Positions 51,456-60,180 of a DNA stretch of 64,000 bases are shown here, in pieces. This DNA comes from Clostridia bacterium (lineage in GTDB: Bacteria; Bacillota; Clostridia; RGIG6154): assembly GCA_017626145.1 (NCBI GenBank), contig JAGAJK010000034.1:124001-188000 (forward strand). The letters are read 5' to 3'. Below the pieces are notes generated by a model. That model was not told where the DNA came from. It worked only from the letters and a program-made list of their open reading frames with translations, and searched no databases. The position numbers and the translations under genes were made by a program. How positions within the stretch are numbered: position 1 is the stretch's first letter; each line of letters starts with the position of its first letter.

Positions 51456-52691
51456 GTGACGGATTTTAAGAATACTAAAAAATATACTTTTGTTTTTATA
51501 AAATGGATAATAATTGCACTTGTTGTAGGTGCGGTTGGCGGAGCTGTGGGAAGTCTTTTTCATCTGTGTGTTGATTTTGTAACGGAAGTAAGAGTAAAAA
51601 ATGACTTTATTATATATTTTCTGCCTATTGCAGGGCTTGTTGTTGCAGGGATGTACAAGCTTACAAAATCCTGCGACGGGGTTGACACAAACTGTGTAAT
51701 CGAAGCGGTACAGACCGAAAGAGAGGTGCCCTTTAAAATGGCACCTTTGATTTTTGGCAGCACCGTTATAACCCATCTTTTCGGCGGTTCTGCAGGAAGA
51801 GAGGGAGCGGCTTTGCAGCTTGGGGGAAGTATAGGCTATAACATAGGTAAAATATTCAGGCTTACCAAAAGAGAATTGCATTTAATTGTTATGCTTGGTA
51901 TGAGTGCGGTGTTTACCGCTCTTTTTGGCACACCCGTTACCGCAGTATTTTTCTCTATGGAAGTAATTAATGTAGGTATTGTTCATTATACGGCATTGAT
52001 TCCTGCTTTTGTTGCGGTTGTAACCGCAAAACTGATTGCATCAGGCTTTGGTATTTCGCCTGTTGCGTTCAATATAAGTTCATTCCCTGGCTTTTCCTTT
52101 GATTTACTGTGGAAAACGGTAGTTATAGCATTTTTTTGTGCGTTAGTGGGAATACTTTTTTGTTTCACCCTTGAAAAGACGGAGCATCTTGTAAAAAAGC
52201 TTATGCCCAACATTTTTGTTCGCGGCTTTGCAGGCGGTGCCCTTATTGTTCTTTTAACTGTGTTAGTCGGCAATAATGACTATAACGGAGCAGGTATGGA
52301 TATAATTGAAAATGCAATTTCAGGGCAGACTGTTCCCTGGGCGTTTATCTTAAAAATAATTTTTACGGCAATTACCGTTGCCTGTGGCTTTAAAGGCGGT
52401 GAAATCGTTCCTGCGTTCTTTATAGGTTCAACCTTTGGGTGTACAATTGCTCCGCTTTTAGGACTTGATGCGTCTTTTGGTGCAGTTCTCGGCTTTGTGT
52501 GTCTGTTCTGCTCAGCGGTAAATTGTCCCGTTGCCTCTCTTATGCTTGCCCTGGAGGTTTTCGGTTCAAAGGGAATTCTGATTTTTGCGGTTGCCGTCGC
52601 GGTAAGCTACGTTGCATCAGGTAATTTCAGCCTTTATAAAAGTCAGAAAATTTCCTATTCCAAAATAGAAAATAAATTTTTAAATGAATAA
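51456..52691 (+). CDS. ClC-family anion transporter, CLC-F-like
   Basis: 411 residues from GTG 51456 (AAAGAGGAA upstream), about ten or more membrane helices. The loop Gly-Gly-Ser-Ala-Gly-Arg-Glu-Gly-Ala-Ala-Leu-Gln-Leu-Gly-Gly replaces the classical Gly-Lys-Glu-Gly-Pro, and the usual Gly-Ser-Gly-Ile-Pro is absent. Phe-Lys-Gly-Gly-Glu-Ile-Val-Pro-Ala is the third loop. The Gly-Arg-Glu-Gly form before a Gln is what I recall of fluoride/proton antiporters (CLC-F). No fluoride riboswitch was recognised upstream. Confidence 0.85.
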   Translation: MTDFKNTKKYTFVFIKWIIIALVVGAVGGAVGSLFHLCVDFVTEVRVKNDFIIYFLPIAGLVVAGMYKLTKSCDGVDTNCVIEAVQTEREVPFKMAPLIFGSTVITHLFGGSAGREGAALQLGGSIGYNIGKIFRLTKRELHLIVMLGMSAVFTALFGTPVTAVFFSMEVINVGIVHYTALIPAFVAVVTAKLIASGFGISPVAFNISSFPGFSFDLLWKTVVIAFFCALVGILFCFTLEKTEHLVKKLMPNIFVRGFAGGALIVLLTVLVGNNDYNGAGMDIIENAISGQTVPWAFILKIIFTAITVACGFKGGEIVPAFFIGSTFGCTIAPLLGLDASFGAVLGFVCLFCSAVNCPVASLMLALEVFGSKGILIFAVAVAVSYVASGNFSLYKSQKISYSKIENKFLNE

Positions 52692-52740
52692 AAATCACCT
52701 CCCACAACTTTTGGCATACAATAGTACGGGAGGTGAATTT

Positions 52741-53154
52741 ATGTCAAATTTTGGCTGTGGATGTAACAGAAATCTTTGTGTAACTCTTGCAATTTTTGCA
52801 AGTATTATTATCGGTTTTGTTACTGCCATTTTAACAATAACCGCAACAATTGCCGTAACTCCCGCATTTTTGTGGGTAACGGGCGGAATTGCAGTTGTGT
52901 TCCTTGCATTGCTTTTGGGTGTATCTCCTGCACTATCTAAGGCAGGCAGACGAAATTGCATTTGTAATGTGCTATATACGTTTTTAACAGGCGTTTTAGG
53001 AACAATTTTAACTTCCGTTGTGCTGTTAGCGGTTACCTTTGCGGCAACAAGTGTTGTGGGTGCAATTATTACGGGAGCATTGCTTCTGTTTTTCTCACTT
53101 CTTATAATCAGCACAACCTGTCTGATTAAATGCATAATTGACTGTGATGACTGA
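52741..53154 (+). CDS. Four-helix membrane protein, unknown
   Basis: 137 residues from ATG 52741 (GGGAGGTG upstream). Begins with a Cys-rich piece (Gly-Cys-Gly-Cys-Asn-Arg-Asn-Leu-Cys), then four hydrophobic helices, and a Cys pair near the end. No family recognised. Short gap after the ClC gene. Confidence 0.75.
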   Translation: MSNFGCGCNRNLCVTLAIFASIIIGFVTAILTITATIAVTPAFLWVTGGIAVVFLALLLGVSPALSKAGRRNCICNVLYTFLTGVLGTILTSVVLLAVTFAATSVVGAIITGALLLFFSLLIISTTCLIKCIIDCDD

Positions 53155-53165
53155 TTTTTATAACG

Positions 53166-53220
53166 GGGCGGATTTTGCCGAGTGTTCTAAAGGACACTCG
53201 GCAAAATCCGCCCTTTTTTA
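53166..53220 (+). terminator. Long perfect terminator
   Basis: GGCGGATTTTGCCGAGTGT pairs with ACACTCGGCAAAATCCGCC over 19 bp, then CTTTTTT. Confidence 0.9.
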
Positions 53221-53293
53221 TTTGGAAAACCGCTTGATTTTTTCATTTTTGTATGCTATCATTAGCGTAACTTTTATAGAGTGGGGTGAAAAA

Positions 53294-54193
53294 ATGAGAG
53301 ATTATTTTATTGGTTTTATGGACGAGTTCGGGTATCCTGATGAAGCTAAAGCTGTGTTGCTTAAGACATACGATGCGATGCGAGGTAACAAAGCTATGGC
53401 AAACGTCCTTGATACCGCATTTTTTGAATATACAGAAAACACCATTGACTGGGATAAAACTGCCGAAACAGTATCAAATGTTGCAAAAGAAATGGATTTA
53501 AACGATGACACTGTAATCATGGTTTATTTATTGTGTATGACAAAGCATACCCGTATTCTTTACCAAGAGAAAAATTTACCATATTCTTTGTTTAAAGATA
53601 CTTTTAAAGATTTTAATTACAAGTTAAGGGAATGTCACGACAGAACCGGGGCATGGGGTGTTTGTTGCTACAGAGCCTGGTTTACCTGGTTTTTCACCCT
53701 TGAACGTTTTGCTCTTGGAAGATTGCAGTATGAAATAAAGCCCTTCAGAGGAAGAGAACCGTATACAAAGCACGGTGTAACATTAATTCCCGAAGAAACT
53801 CCCTGTCTTAACTTTCATATTCCTTCAAGCGGACCTTTGACACCGGAATCGGTAGAGGACTCATTTGCCCGTGCTTATGAATTTTACAAAGATATGCATA
53901 TATCAGGATATATTCCAATAATGACACAGTCGTGGCTTTTGTTTCCCGAGCATCTTAATATGCTGTCGGAAAAATCAAATATTGTACAGTTTATAAAAAG
54001 GTTTGATCTTCTTTTTACCGATAATTTCGATGGTTACGGTGTTCCTTTTACGACTATTTATAACCGTACATTTAACGGTGATATAGATTCATATTCACCT
54101 GATAACAGTTTAAAAAGGGGCTATATTGAGCTTGTAAAACAAAACAAGCCCTGCGGAACCACCTGTGGCGTTACACTTTATAAACCTGAATAA
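53294..54193 (+). CDS. Acyltransferase-domain protein (DUF5596-like)
   Basis: 299 residues from ATG 53294 (GTGGGGTG upstream). The layout (helical N-terminal part, then Leu-Asn-Phe-His-Ile-Pro-Ser-Ser-Gly-Pro-Leu-Thr and a domain with Gln-Ser-Trp-Leu-Leu-Phe-Pro) matches the GNAT-like acyltransferase family common in Clostridia. Substrate unknown. Cytoplasmic. Confidence 0.75.
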   Translation: MRDYFIGFMDEFGYPDEAKAVLLKTYDAMRGNKAMANVLDTAFFEYTENTIDWDKTAETVSNVAKEMDLNDDTVIMVYLLCMTKHTRILYQEKNLPYSLFKDTFKDFNYKLRECHDRTGAWGVCCYRAWFTWFFTLERFALGRLQYEIKPFRGREPYTKHGVTLIPEETPCLNFHIPSSGPLTPESVEDSFARAYEFYKDMHISGYIPIMTQSWLLFPEHLNMLSEKSNIVQFIKRFDLLFTDNFDGYGVPFTTIYNRTFNGDIDSYSPDNSLKRGYIELVKQNKPCGTTCGVTLYKPE

Positions 54194-54199
54194 AACTAA

Positions 54200-54226
54200 A
54201 TCCCGATGCGAATTTGCATCGGGAAA
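54200..54226. terminator. Bidirectional terminator
   Basis: CCCGATGC and GCATCGGG pair between convergent genes. Confidence 0.75.
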
Positions 54227-54228
54227 AT

Positions 54229-54987
54229 TTATATGATTATCTTTATTCCTGCTTCTTTGAAGTCGGAAATTGTTTTTTCGTCTAAAGATGAGTTTGTTAC
54301 TATGCAGTCGGCAACATTTATATCCGAGATTTTCACAAATGCCGAGTGGTGGAACTTGGTGTAGTCAGCGGCAACAATGCATTTATCGGACTGCTCAAGC
54401 ATAATTCTGTCGATTTCCGCTTCCTTGTCATAATATGTAGTAAAGCCGCCCGATATATCGATTCCGTCCACCGAAAGAATAAATTTGTCGGCGTGGTAGT
54501 TTTTAAGCTGACTTACCGCATCGGGACCGAAAGAAAACTGATATTTGGTGTTAAGTGACCCTCCGATTAAAACAACGTTGTAGTTTGGATTTCCCGAAGC
54601 TTCAAGAGCGATAGCGATGGAATTTGTTACAATGCTAAGGTTATAATCTGCCGGGAATTTACGGAAGGTAAAAAGCGTGGTTGTGCCCGAATTAAGCATA
54701 ATAGTGTCGTTTGGCTCAATCATTGCGGCAACTTTGGCGGCAATACTTGCCTTTGCCCATTGATTTGTTTCAAGTCTTTGAGTCATATTCATACTGTAAT
54801 AAGGCTTGTAAGAGCTTATCGCACCGCCGTGAACACGGGAAAGAAGACCCTTTTTCTCCATATCCGCCAGGTAGCTTCGGATAGTTACCTCCGAGACGTT
54901 GAATTTCTTACTTAATTCGTTTACTCTTACCGAACCTTTCGATTTCAAAAGGTCAAGTATCTCCTGTTTTCTTTTTTCGGTTGGCAT
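54229..54987 (-). CDS. DeoR/GlpR-family repressor
   Basis: 252 residues from ATG 54987 (AAGAGGGA upstream). The N-terminal DeoR helix-turn-helix (Arg-Val-Asn-Glu-Leu-Ser-Lys-Lys-Phe-Asn-Val-Ser-Glu-Val-Thr-Ile-Arg) and a sugar-phosphate-binding DeoRC domain (Leu-Asn-Ser-Gly-Thr-Thr-Thr) are clear. Divergent from the carbohydrate operon at 55175, which it most likely controls by sensing a phosphorylated intermediate. Confidence 0.94.
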   Translation of the reverse strand: MPTEKRKQEILDLLKSKGSVRVNELSKKFNVSEVTIRSYLADMEKKGLLSRVHGGAISSYKPYYSMNMTQRLETNQWAKASIAAKVAAMIEPNDTIMLNSGTTTLFTFRKFPADYNLSIVTNSIAIALEASGNPNYNVVLIGGSLNTKYQFSFGPDAVSQLKNYHADKFILSVDGIDISGGFTTYYDKEAEIDRIMLEQSDKCIVAADYTKFHHSAFVKISDINVADCIVTNSSLDEKTISDFKEAGIKIII

Positions 54988-55107
54988 ATTATCCCTCTTT
55001 TCCACTATATTATAGCATTTATGGCAGAAACGGTCAAGAGAATATTACAGAAAAACTTTCGATTTTCTTTCGTGTAACAAAAAAACGAAAATCAAACGCA
55101 GAATTTA

Positions 55108-55138
55108 ATTGACACGTGTATACTTTTGAGGTAAAATT
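55108..55138 (+). promoter_or_regulatory. Candidate promoter of the carbohydrate operon
   Basis: TTGACA (about 55109-55114) and TAAAAT (about 55132-55137) upstream of the first gene. Confidence 0.55.
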
Positions 55139-55174
55139 TTATTATGAAAAGCTATTGAAAAGAGAGGGATAAAT

Positions 55175-56665
55175 ATGGGTAAATTAATGGTAGGTTGGTC
55201 GGAGGTAAGCATTACTCCCGATAATAAAAGAATTTCACTTGCAGGTCAGTTTGCGGAAAGAATTTCCGAATATGTTGAAACTCCGGTAACGGTAACAGCC
55301 CTGGCTGTTGAGTCTGACGGAGAATCACTTATTATGTGTTCTTGTGATTTGGTAAGCATCGGAAAAGCACTTGTCAAGGATGTAAGAGATATTGTTGCAA
55401 AAGAGTGCCCTGAAATTGATACTGATAAGATTATTATCAGCGCAACACATACACACACATCTTTTGTTTACAACCGTAAGGAAAGTCAAACTATGGGTTC
55501 AACAAAGGAAATACTTAACAGATTCCTTCCTGAAGAAAAGCAGTATGTTCCAAAGGCAGTTTTAAAGGGTGACGATGTTATGACACCCGCCCAGGCTGCA
55601 GATTTTCTCGCAGAGCGTATTGCAAAGGCAGTTCTTGATGCGTGGAACAGCAGAAAAGCAGGTAAGTACGCTCAAGGCTTCGGAAGAGCGGCAATCGGTA
55701 TGAACAGACGAGTTTGCTATAGCGACGGATCGGCAAAAATGTGGGGCGATGTAAATACCGCAACCTTTACCGAGCTTGAAGGCGGTAACGATTCAGGTAT
55801 TGAAATGCTCTTCTTCTATGACGAAAATGAAAAAATTACAGGTGCGGCTATTAATGTATGCTGTCCTTCACAGATAGTTGAACACAGACATTTCATTTCT
55901 TCCGACTACTGGGGCAAGGTTAAAATATTGCTTCGTGAACAGTATGGCGAAGATTTCTTCGTTTTAGCTCTCGGTGGTCCCGGCGGAGACCAGTGCCCAA
56001 GAGATTTAATTAGATGGGTTAACGGTGAAACTCCCGTTGATGACCCTAATATTGAAAGACCCGATTATATAGAAAGAATTGCAGATCCCTCAATGTTTGA
56101 TATAAAGGGTACCTGGAAAGCAGGAAAACGAATTGCCCGTGAGGTTATTGATGCAATTGAAGAAGTGACAGCAACCTACGATGAAGCCCTTTTAAAGCAT
56201 AATAAGTATATTATTGACCTGCCACTAAGACGTGTTACACCAAATGAATACGAGATGGCAGTTGAAGCAATGGAAAAGTTTGCATCTAAAGTTACAGACC
56301 ACGTTAACTTCGTAGATAACGCAAAAATGCACGTTCATGCGGGAACAATTCTACGTTATGAGAGACAGCATAAACAAAATATTGTTCCTTATGAGATACA
56401 TATAGCAAGACTTGGCAATATGGCAATTGCAACAAATCCCTTTGAGCTTTTCCTTGATTTTGGAAATCAGATAAGAGCAAGAAGCAGAGCAAAGCAAACA
56501 ATTTTAGTTCAACTTGCCTGCGACAGCGGTTCATATCTTCCTACTGCAAAGGCTGAAAAAGGCGGACACTACAGCGCTTACGTTACAAGCGGAAAGGTAG
56601 GTCACGAGGGTGGAGATATGCTTGTAAGAAAATCTGTTGAAGAAATTAACAAGATGTTTGAATAA
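55175..56665 (+). CDS. Neutral/alkaline ceramidase-like hydrolase
   Basis: 496 residues, no signal peptide. Begins Val-Gly-Trp-Ser-Glu-Val-Ser-Ile-Thr-Pro. The Zn-ligand-type motif Ser-Ala-Thr-His-Thr-His-Thr-Ser (about 89-96) and Leu-Gly-Gly-Pro-Gly-Gly-Asp-Gln match the neutral ceramidase N-terminal fold. In gut Firmicutes cytoplasmic members sit in sugar operons and probably act on a carbohydrate amide or ester, not ceramide. First gene of the operon under DeoR control. Confidence 0.85.
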   Translation: MGKLMVGWSEVSITPDNKRISLAGQFAERISEYVETPVTVTALAVESDGESLIMCSCDLVSIGKALVKDVRDIVAKECPEIDTDKIIISATHTHTSFVYNRKESQTMGSTKEILNRFLPEEKQYVPKAVLKGDDVMTPAQAADFLAERIAKAVLDAWNSRKAGKYAQGFGRAAIGMNRRVCYSDGSAKMWGDVNTATFTELEGGNDSGIEMLFFYDENEKITGAAINVCCPSQIVEHRHFISSDYWGKVKILLREQYGEDFFVLALGGPGGDQCPRDLIRWVNGETPVDDPNIERPDYIERIADPSMFDIKGTWKAGKRIAREVIDAIEEVTATYDEALLKHNKYIIDLPLRRVTPNEYEMAVEAMEKFASKVTDHVNFVDNAKMHVHAGTILRYERQHKQNIVPYEIHIARLGNMAIATNPFELFLDFGNQIRARSRAKQTILVQLACDSGSYLPTAKAEKGGHYSAYVTSGKVGHEGGDMLVRKSVEEINKMFE

Positions 56666-56680
56666 AAAGGAGAAAAATAA

Positions 56681-57382
56681 ATGTATAAAGGACTTAATAT
56701 AAGACCGCCGTATTTTGAGATAGGACCGAAGGCGTATATTTACGGCGAAGAAATGTTAAAGCTTGCAAAGGTTATCGATAAAACTGCAATGAAGTACGAC
56801 CTTGATGTTATTGTCACACCTCAGTACACCGACATCAAGCTTCTGGCAGATAACACAGAAAGAATTTTCGTGTTTGCCCAGCATATGGATTATCTGCCTG
56901 TGGGAAGAGGCTTAGGTTCTGTTCTTCCCGAAGCTGTTAAGGCGGCAGGGGCAAAGGGTGTTATGCTTAACCACGCAGAAAAGCCTTTAACAATGGAGGA
57001 AATTGAAAAAACAATTAAAAGAGCAGATGAAGTAGGTCTGGGTACAATCGTTTGTGCCGATACAGTTGAGGATATTAAAGCTATTGCCAAAATGTCACCT
57101 AACTTAATTGTTGCAGAGCCTACCGAATTAATAGGAACAGGCAAAACAAGTGACAGCAACTACGTTATTGAAACCATCGAAACCGTAAGGGAGATAAATC
57201 CTGAAATTATGGTGCTTCAGGGTGCAGGTATTTCAAACGGTCAGGATGTATATAACACGATTAAATTAGGCGCTCAGGCAACAGGCTCAACAAGCGGTAT
57301 TTTAAAAGCGGACGACCCTTATGCAATGGTTGAAGAAATGCTTTACAACTTAAGAAAAGCCTGGGACGAATTACATAAGTAA
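56681..57382 (+). CDS. Triosephosphate isomerase-type TIM-barrel paralogue
   Basis: 233 residues, shorter than housekeeping TpiA. Pro-Gln-Tyr-Thr-Asp, Ala-Gln-His-Met-Asp and the catalytic-Glu-like region Val-Ala-Glu-Pro-Thr-Glu-Leu-Ile-Gly-Thr-Gly match the TIM family. Ser-Asn-Gly-Gln-Asp near the end corresponds to the phosphate loop. Its presence in a sugar operon suggests the isomerisation of triose or another short sugar phosphate. Confidence 0.85.
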   Translation: MYKGLNIRPPYFEIGPKAYIYGEEMLKLAKVIDKTAMKYDLDVIVTPQYTDIKLLADNTERIFVFAQHMDYLPVGRGLGSVLPEAVKAAGAKGVMLNHAEKPLTMEEIEKTIKRADEVGLGTIVCADTVEDIKAIAKMSPNLIVAEPTELIGTGKTSDSNYVIETIETVREINPEIMVLQGAGISNGQDVYNTIKLGAQATGSTSGILKADDPYAMVEEMLYNLRKAWDELHK

Positions 57383-57392
57383 GGTGAGGCAA

Positions 57393-57992
57393 ATGAAAAA
57401 AGAAGCACTTGAAATGGCAAAAAACGTTTACGCAATCGAAAGCGAATGTATTGCAAAAATGTTTGAGCATTTTGATGAAGAGGCATACACAAAGGCAGTT
57501 GAGCTTTTGAAAAATGCTCCAAGAATAGGGGCAACGGGCTGCGGTCACAGCGGAATTATATGTCAGCATTTTGCACATTTAATGTGTTGTATTGAACGTC
57601 CTGCAAGATTTATATCTCCTGCAGAAGCAGTTCATGGTGCAACGGGTTATCTTAAGAAAGGTGATGTTTTGGTTTTCGCTTCCCGTGGCGGCAAAACAAA
57701 GGAACTATTGCCTATTCTCGATATATGTAAAAAGAAAGGTATAAGCACGATTGCAATTACCGAAAACACAAAATCACCTCTTGCGCAAGATGCGGATGTG
57801 GTTTTAAAACAGTATGTAAACCGTGAAACGGATAAATACAACTGTCAGGGTACAACCTCTTCAACATCCCTTGCGGTAATTTTCCACGTGCTGCAGACAG
57901 CGCTGATTGAAGAAACAGATTTTAAAAATGAACAGTTTGCCGTAGTGCATCCCGGCGGTGCAGTAGGCGAAAGGCTGAATAATACAAAATAA
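57393..57992 (+). CDS. SIS-domain sugar-phosphate isomerase
   Basis: 199 residues from ATG 57393 (AAGGTGAGG upstream). One SIS domain with Gly-Cys-Gly-His-Ser-Gly and Ser-Arg-Gly-Gly-Lys-Thr in place of the usual Ser-x-Ser-Gly-Glu-Thr. Related to the KdsD/GutQ arabinose-5-phosphate isomerases but lacking the CBS pair. Likely aldose-ketose isomerase in this operon. Confidence 0.85.
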   Translation: MKKEALEMAKNVYAIESECIAKMFEHFDEEAYTKAVELLKNAPRIGATGCGHSGIICQHFAHLMCCIERPARFISPAEAVHGATGYLKKGDVLVFASRGGKTKELLPILDICKKKGISTIAITENTKSPLAQDADVVLKQYVNRETDKYNCQGTTSSTSLAVIFHVLQTALIEETDFKNEQFAVVHPGGAVGERLNNTK

Positions 57993-58058
57993 AAAGTCAA
58001 TTAGCACATTCAAAGGTGTGCTTGATAAATAAAATATTTTTTAACGGAGGAATAAATT

Positions 58059-58679
58059 ATGGAATTTAAAGTAGTTCAGAAGGAATTAGAGCTTCAGTCA
58101 AGAGGTTGGATTCCGACATTTCACGACATTTCAAAGGAAGTAAAGGAAATTGTAGAAGCATCGGGTATTAAGAACGGTACAGTTGCAATAGTTTCTCATC
58201 ATACAACCTGTTCTGTTATGGTTCAGGAATGCTCACACGATATCGATTCATTCGATCTTGAATTCTTACAGCACGACCTTCTCGATATTATGAGAAAGAT
58301 GATTCCTGATTTTGCGGAAGAACATCAGTACCGTCATCCCGGTCCTGTTCACGCTCAGTACGGAAGATATGTAAATGAACCGGGCGATTACTCAAGTATG
58401 AACACAGACGGTCACTTAAGAAGCTGTTTCTTCGGCAGAAGCGAAACAATGACAATTAAAGACGGTGTTGTGGACGGCGGTCAGTTTGCTCACGTTTACT
58501 TTATAGACTGGGATCACGTTATTGCAAGAAGAAGACAGGTTAACATTACAGTTATGGGAACAACAGAGGCAGTTGAAGACAGAAAATTCAACGACGGTAA
58601 CGTTATTGATACACGTCATAAGTTTACTGATGAAGAAAAGGCGTACGATATACACTATGACCTTCAGCAAAAGAGATAA
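58059..58679 (+). CDS. YjbQ/UPF0047-family protein
   Basis: 206 residues, longer than the usual 130-140. His-His-Thr-Thr-Cys-Ser-Val-Met-Val-Gln-Glu near residue 47 and His-Leu-Arg-Ser in the middle are the family's conserved metal-site region. A YjbQ protein in a sugar operon is unusual. Family members have weak thiamine-phosphate-synthase activity in vitro. RBS CGGAGGAA. Confidence 0.85.
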   Translation: MEFKVVQKELELQSRGWIPTFHDISKEVKEIVEASGIKNGTVAIVSHHTTCSVMVQECSHDIDSFDLEFLQHDLLDIMRKMIPDFAEEHQYRHPGPVHAQYGRYVNEPGDYSSMNTDGHLRSCFFGRSETMTIKDGVVDGGQFAHVYFIDWDHVIARRRQVNITVMGTTEAVEDRKFNDGNVIDTRHKFTDEEKAYDIHYDLQQKR

Positions 58680-58767
58680 TGATTGGAATGTAAAAAGGGA
58701 ATAATAAAACAGTATCAATAATGTGAATTATTCAGATTTGAAAATTCTTTGAAAGGAGCCCCAAAGC

Positions 58768-60177
58768 TTGAATTTACTTGGTCTTGATTACGGAACTACT
58801 TCCGTCAAAGGTGCTTTGTTTGATGAAAAATTAAATCAGATTACGCAAATGACAGAGGATTATACATTAAAAACCAAAGGCGACAGGGTTGAATTTGAGG
58901 CGGAAAAGTACTGGGAAATATTAAACAAGGTATTAAACTCGGTAAGCAGAGAAAACAAAATTGATGCTCTGGCAATAGACACCCAATGTGAAACCCTTAT
59001 TTTAACCGATGAAAACGCTAATCCCGTTCGTGATGCAATAGTGTGGCTTGATAACCGTGCAACAGAGGAAGCGGAGGAAATTGAAGCACATTTCGGCAGA
59101 AGAAAGGTGTACGAAGTAACAGGACAGCCTGAGATTACCGCAACCTGGCCTGCCTGCAAGCTTTTATGGGTTAAAAAGAACGAACCGCAGGTCTGGGCAA
59201 AAACCAAAATGGTATTTATGCTTGAAGATTATCTTCTTTTTAAGCTTACGGGTAAGTTCGTAACACAGCGCTCCTTGCAGTCATCAACCATTTACTTCGA
59301 CATTAAAAACAGATGCTGGTGGAAGGAAATGCTGGATTTTGTAGGCATAAAAGAGGATATGCTTCCACAGCTTCTGGGGAGCGGAGCTTATGTTGGCGAC
59401 TATAAGGGAATTAAGGTTGTTACTTCAGCAATTGACCAGATTGCGGGTGCAATAGGTGCAGGTGTTGTTGAAAAGGGTATTGTAAGCGAAATGACGGGAA
59501 CAACTATGGCAATTTTTCTGCCAACCGACACCGTTCCCGAATACGACGAAAAAAGCATAGTGCCCTGTCATTATAATTATGATGACGGCTACTGTCTGCT
59601 TTCCTGGAGCCCCACTGCGGGAATGGCTTTAAAATGGTTTAAAAACGCATTTTTTAAAGATAAAAGCTTTGCCGAGCTTGACGAGATGGCAAAAAAAGTG
59701 CCTGTAGGAAGCGATGGAGTTACATTCCTTCCTTACCTTTGTGGTTCAACTATGCCTAAATACAATCCCGATGCAAGAGGAAGCTTTACAGGTCTTACCC
59801 CTGAGCACACAAGTGGGCATTTTGTACGCAGTATAATGGAAGCAATTGCCTGCGTTTTAAAGAGTAATCTTGATTACCTTAATGTTCCCGTAAAGGAAAT
59901 ACGTGCAATGGGCGGCGGTGCAACAAGTCCGTTATGGTGCGAAATTAAAGCAAATATGACCAATAAAACCCTTGTAACTCTCAAAAATAAGGAAACGGCG
60001 TGTCTTGGCTCTGCAATTCTGGCAGGTGTGGGAAGCGGATGCTTTAATTCTGTTAAGGATGCCTGCAAAATGATAGAAACCGACAAGGTTTACACGCCCA
60101 CGGGTGACGATTACACAGAAACTTACGCAAGATATGAAGAATACGATAATATTCTTAACATAAGAAAGGAGATGTAA
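58768..60177 (+). CDS. FGGY-family carbohydrate kinase
   Basis: 469 residues, TTG start after AAAGGAG. Leu-Asp-Tyr-Gly-Thr-Thr-Ser-Val-Lys (ATP loop, start), Asp-Thr-Gln-Cys-Glu-Thr, and Met-Gly-Gly-Gly-Ala-Thr-Ser-Pro-Leu-Trp (C-terminal signature). Xylulokinase-like. Phosphorylates the operon's sugar or polyol, probably a ketose. Confidence 0.93.
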   Translation: MNLLGLDYGTTSVKGALFDEKLNQITQMTEDYTLKTKGDRVEFEAEKYWEILNKVLNSVSRENKIDALAIDTQCETLILTDENANPVRDAIVWLDNRATEEAEEIEAHFGRRKVYEVTGQPEITATWPACKLLWVKKNEPQVWAKTKMVFMLEDYLLFKLTGKFVTQRSLQSSTIYFDIKNRCWWKEMLDFVGIKEDMLPQLLGSGAYVGDYKGIKVVTSAIDQIAGAIGAGVVEKGIVSEMTGTTMAIFLPTDTVPEYDEKSIVPCHYNYDDGYCLLSWSPTAGMALKWFKNAFFKDKSFAELDEMAKKVPVGSDGVTFLPYLCGSTMPKYNPDARGSFTGLTPEHTSGHFVRSIMEAIACVLKSNLDYLNVPVKEIRAMGGGATSPLWCEIKANMTNKTLVTLKNKETACLGSAILAGVGSGCFNSVKDACKMIETDKVYTPTGDDYTETYARYEEYDNILNIRKEM

Positions 60178-60180
60178 TAT

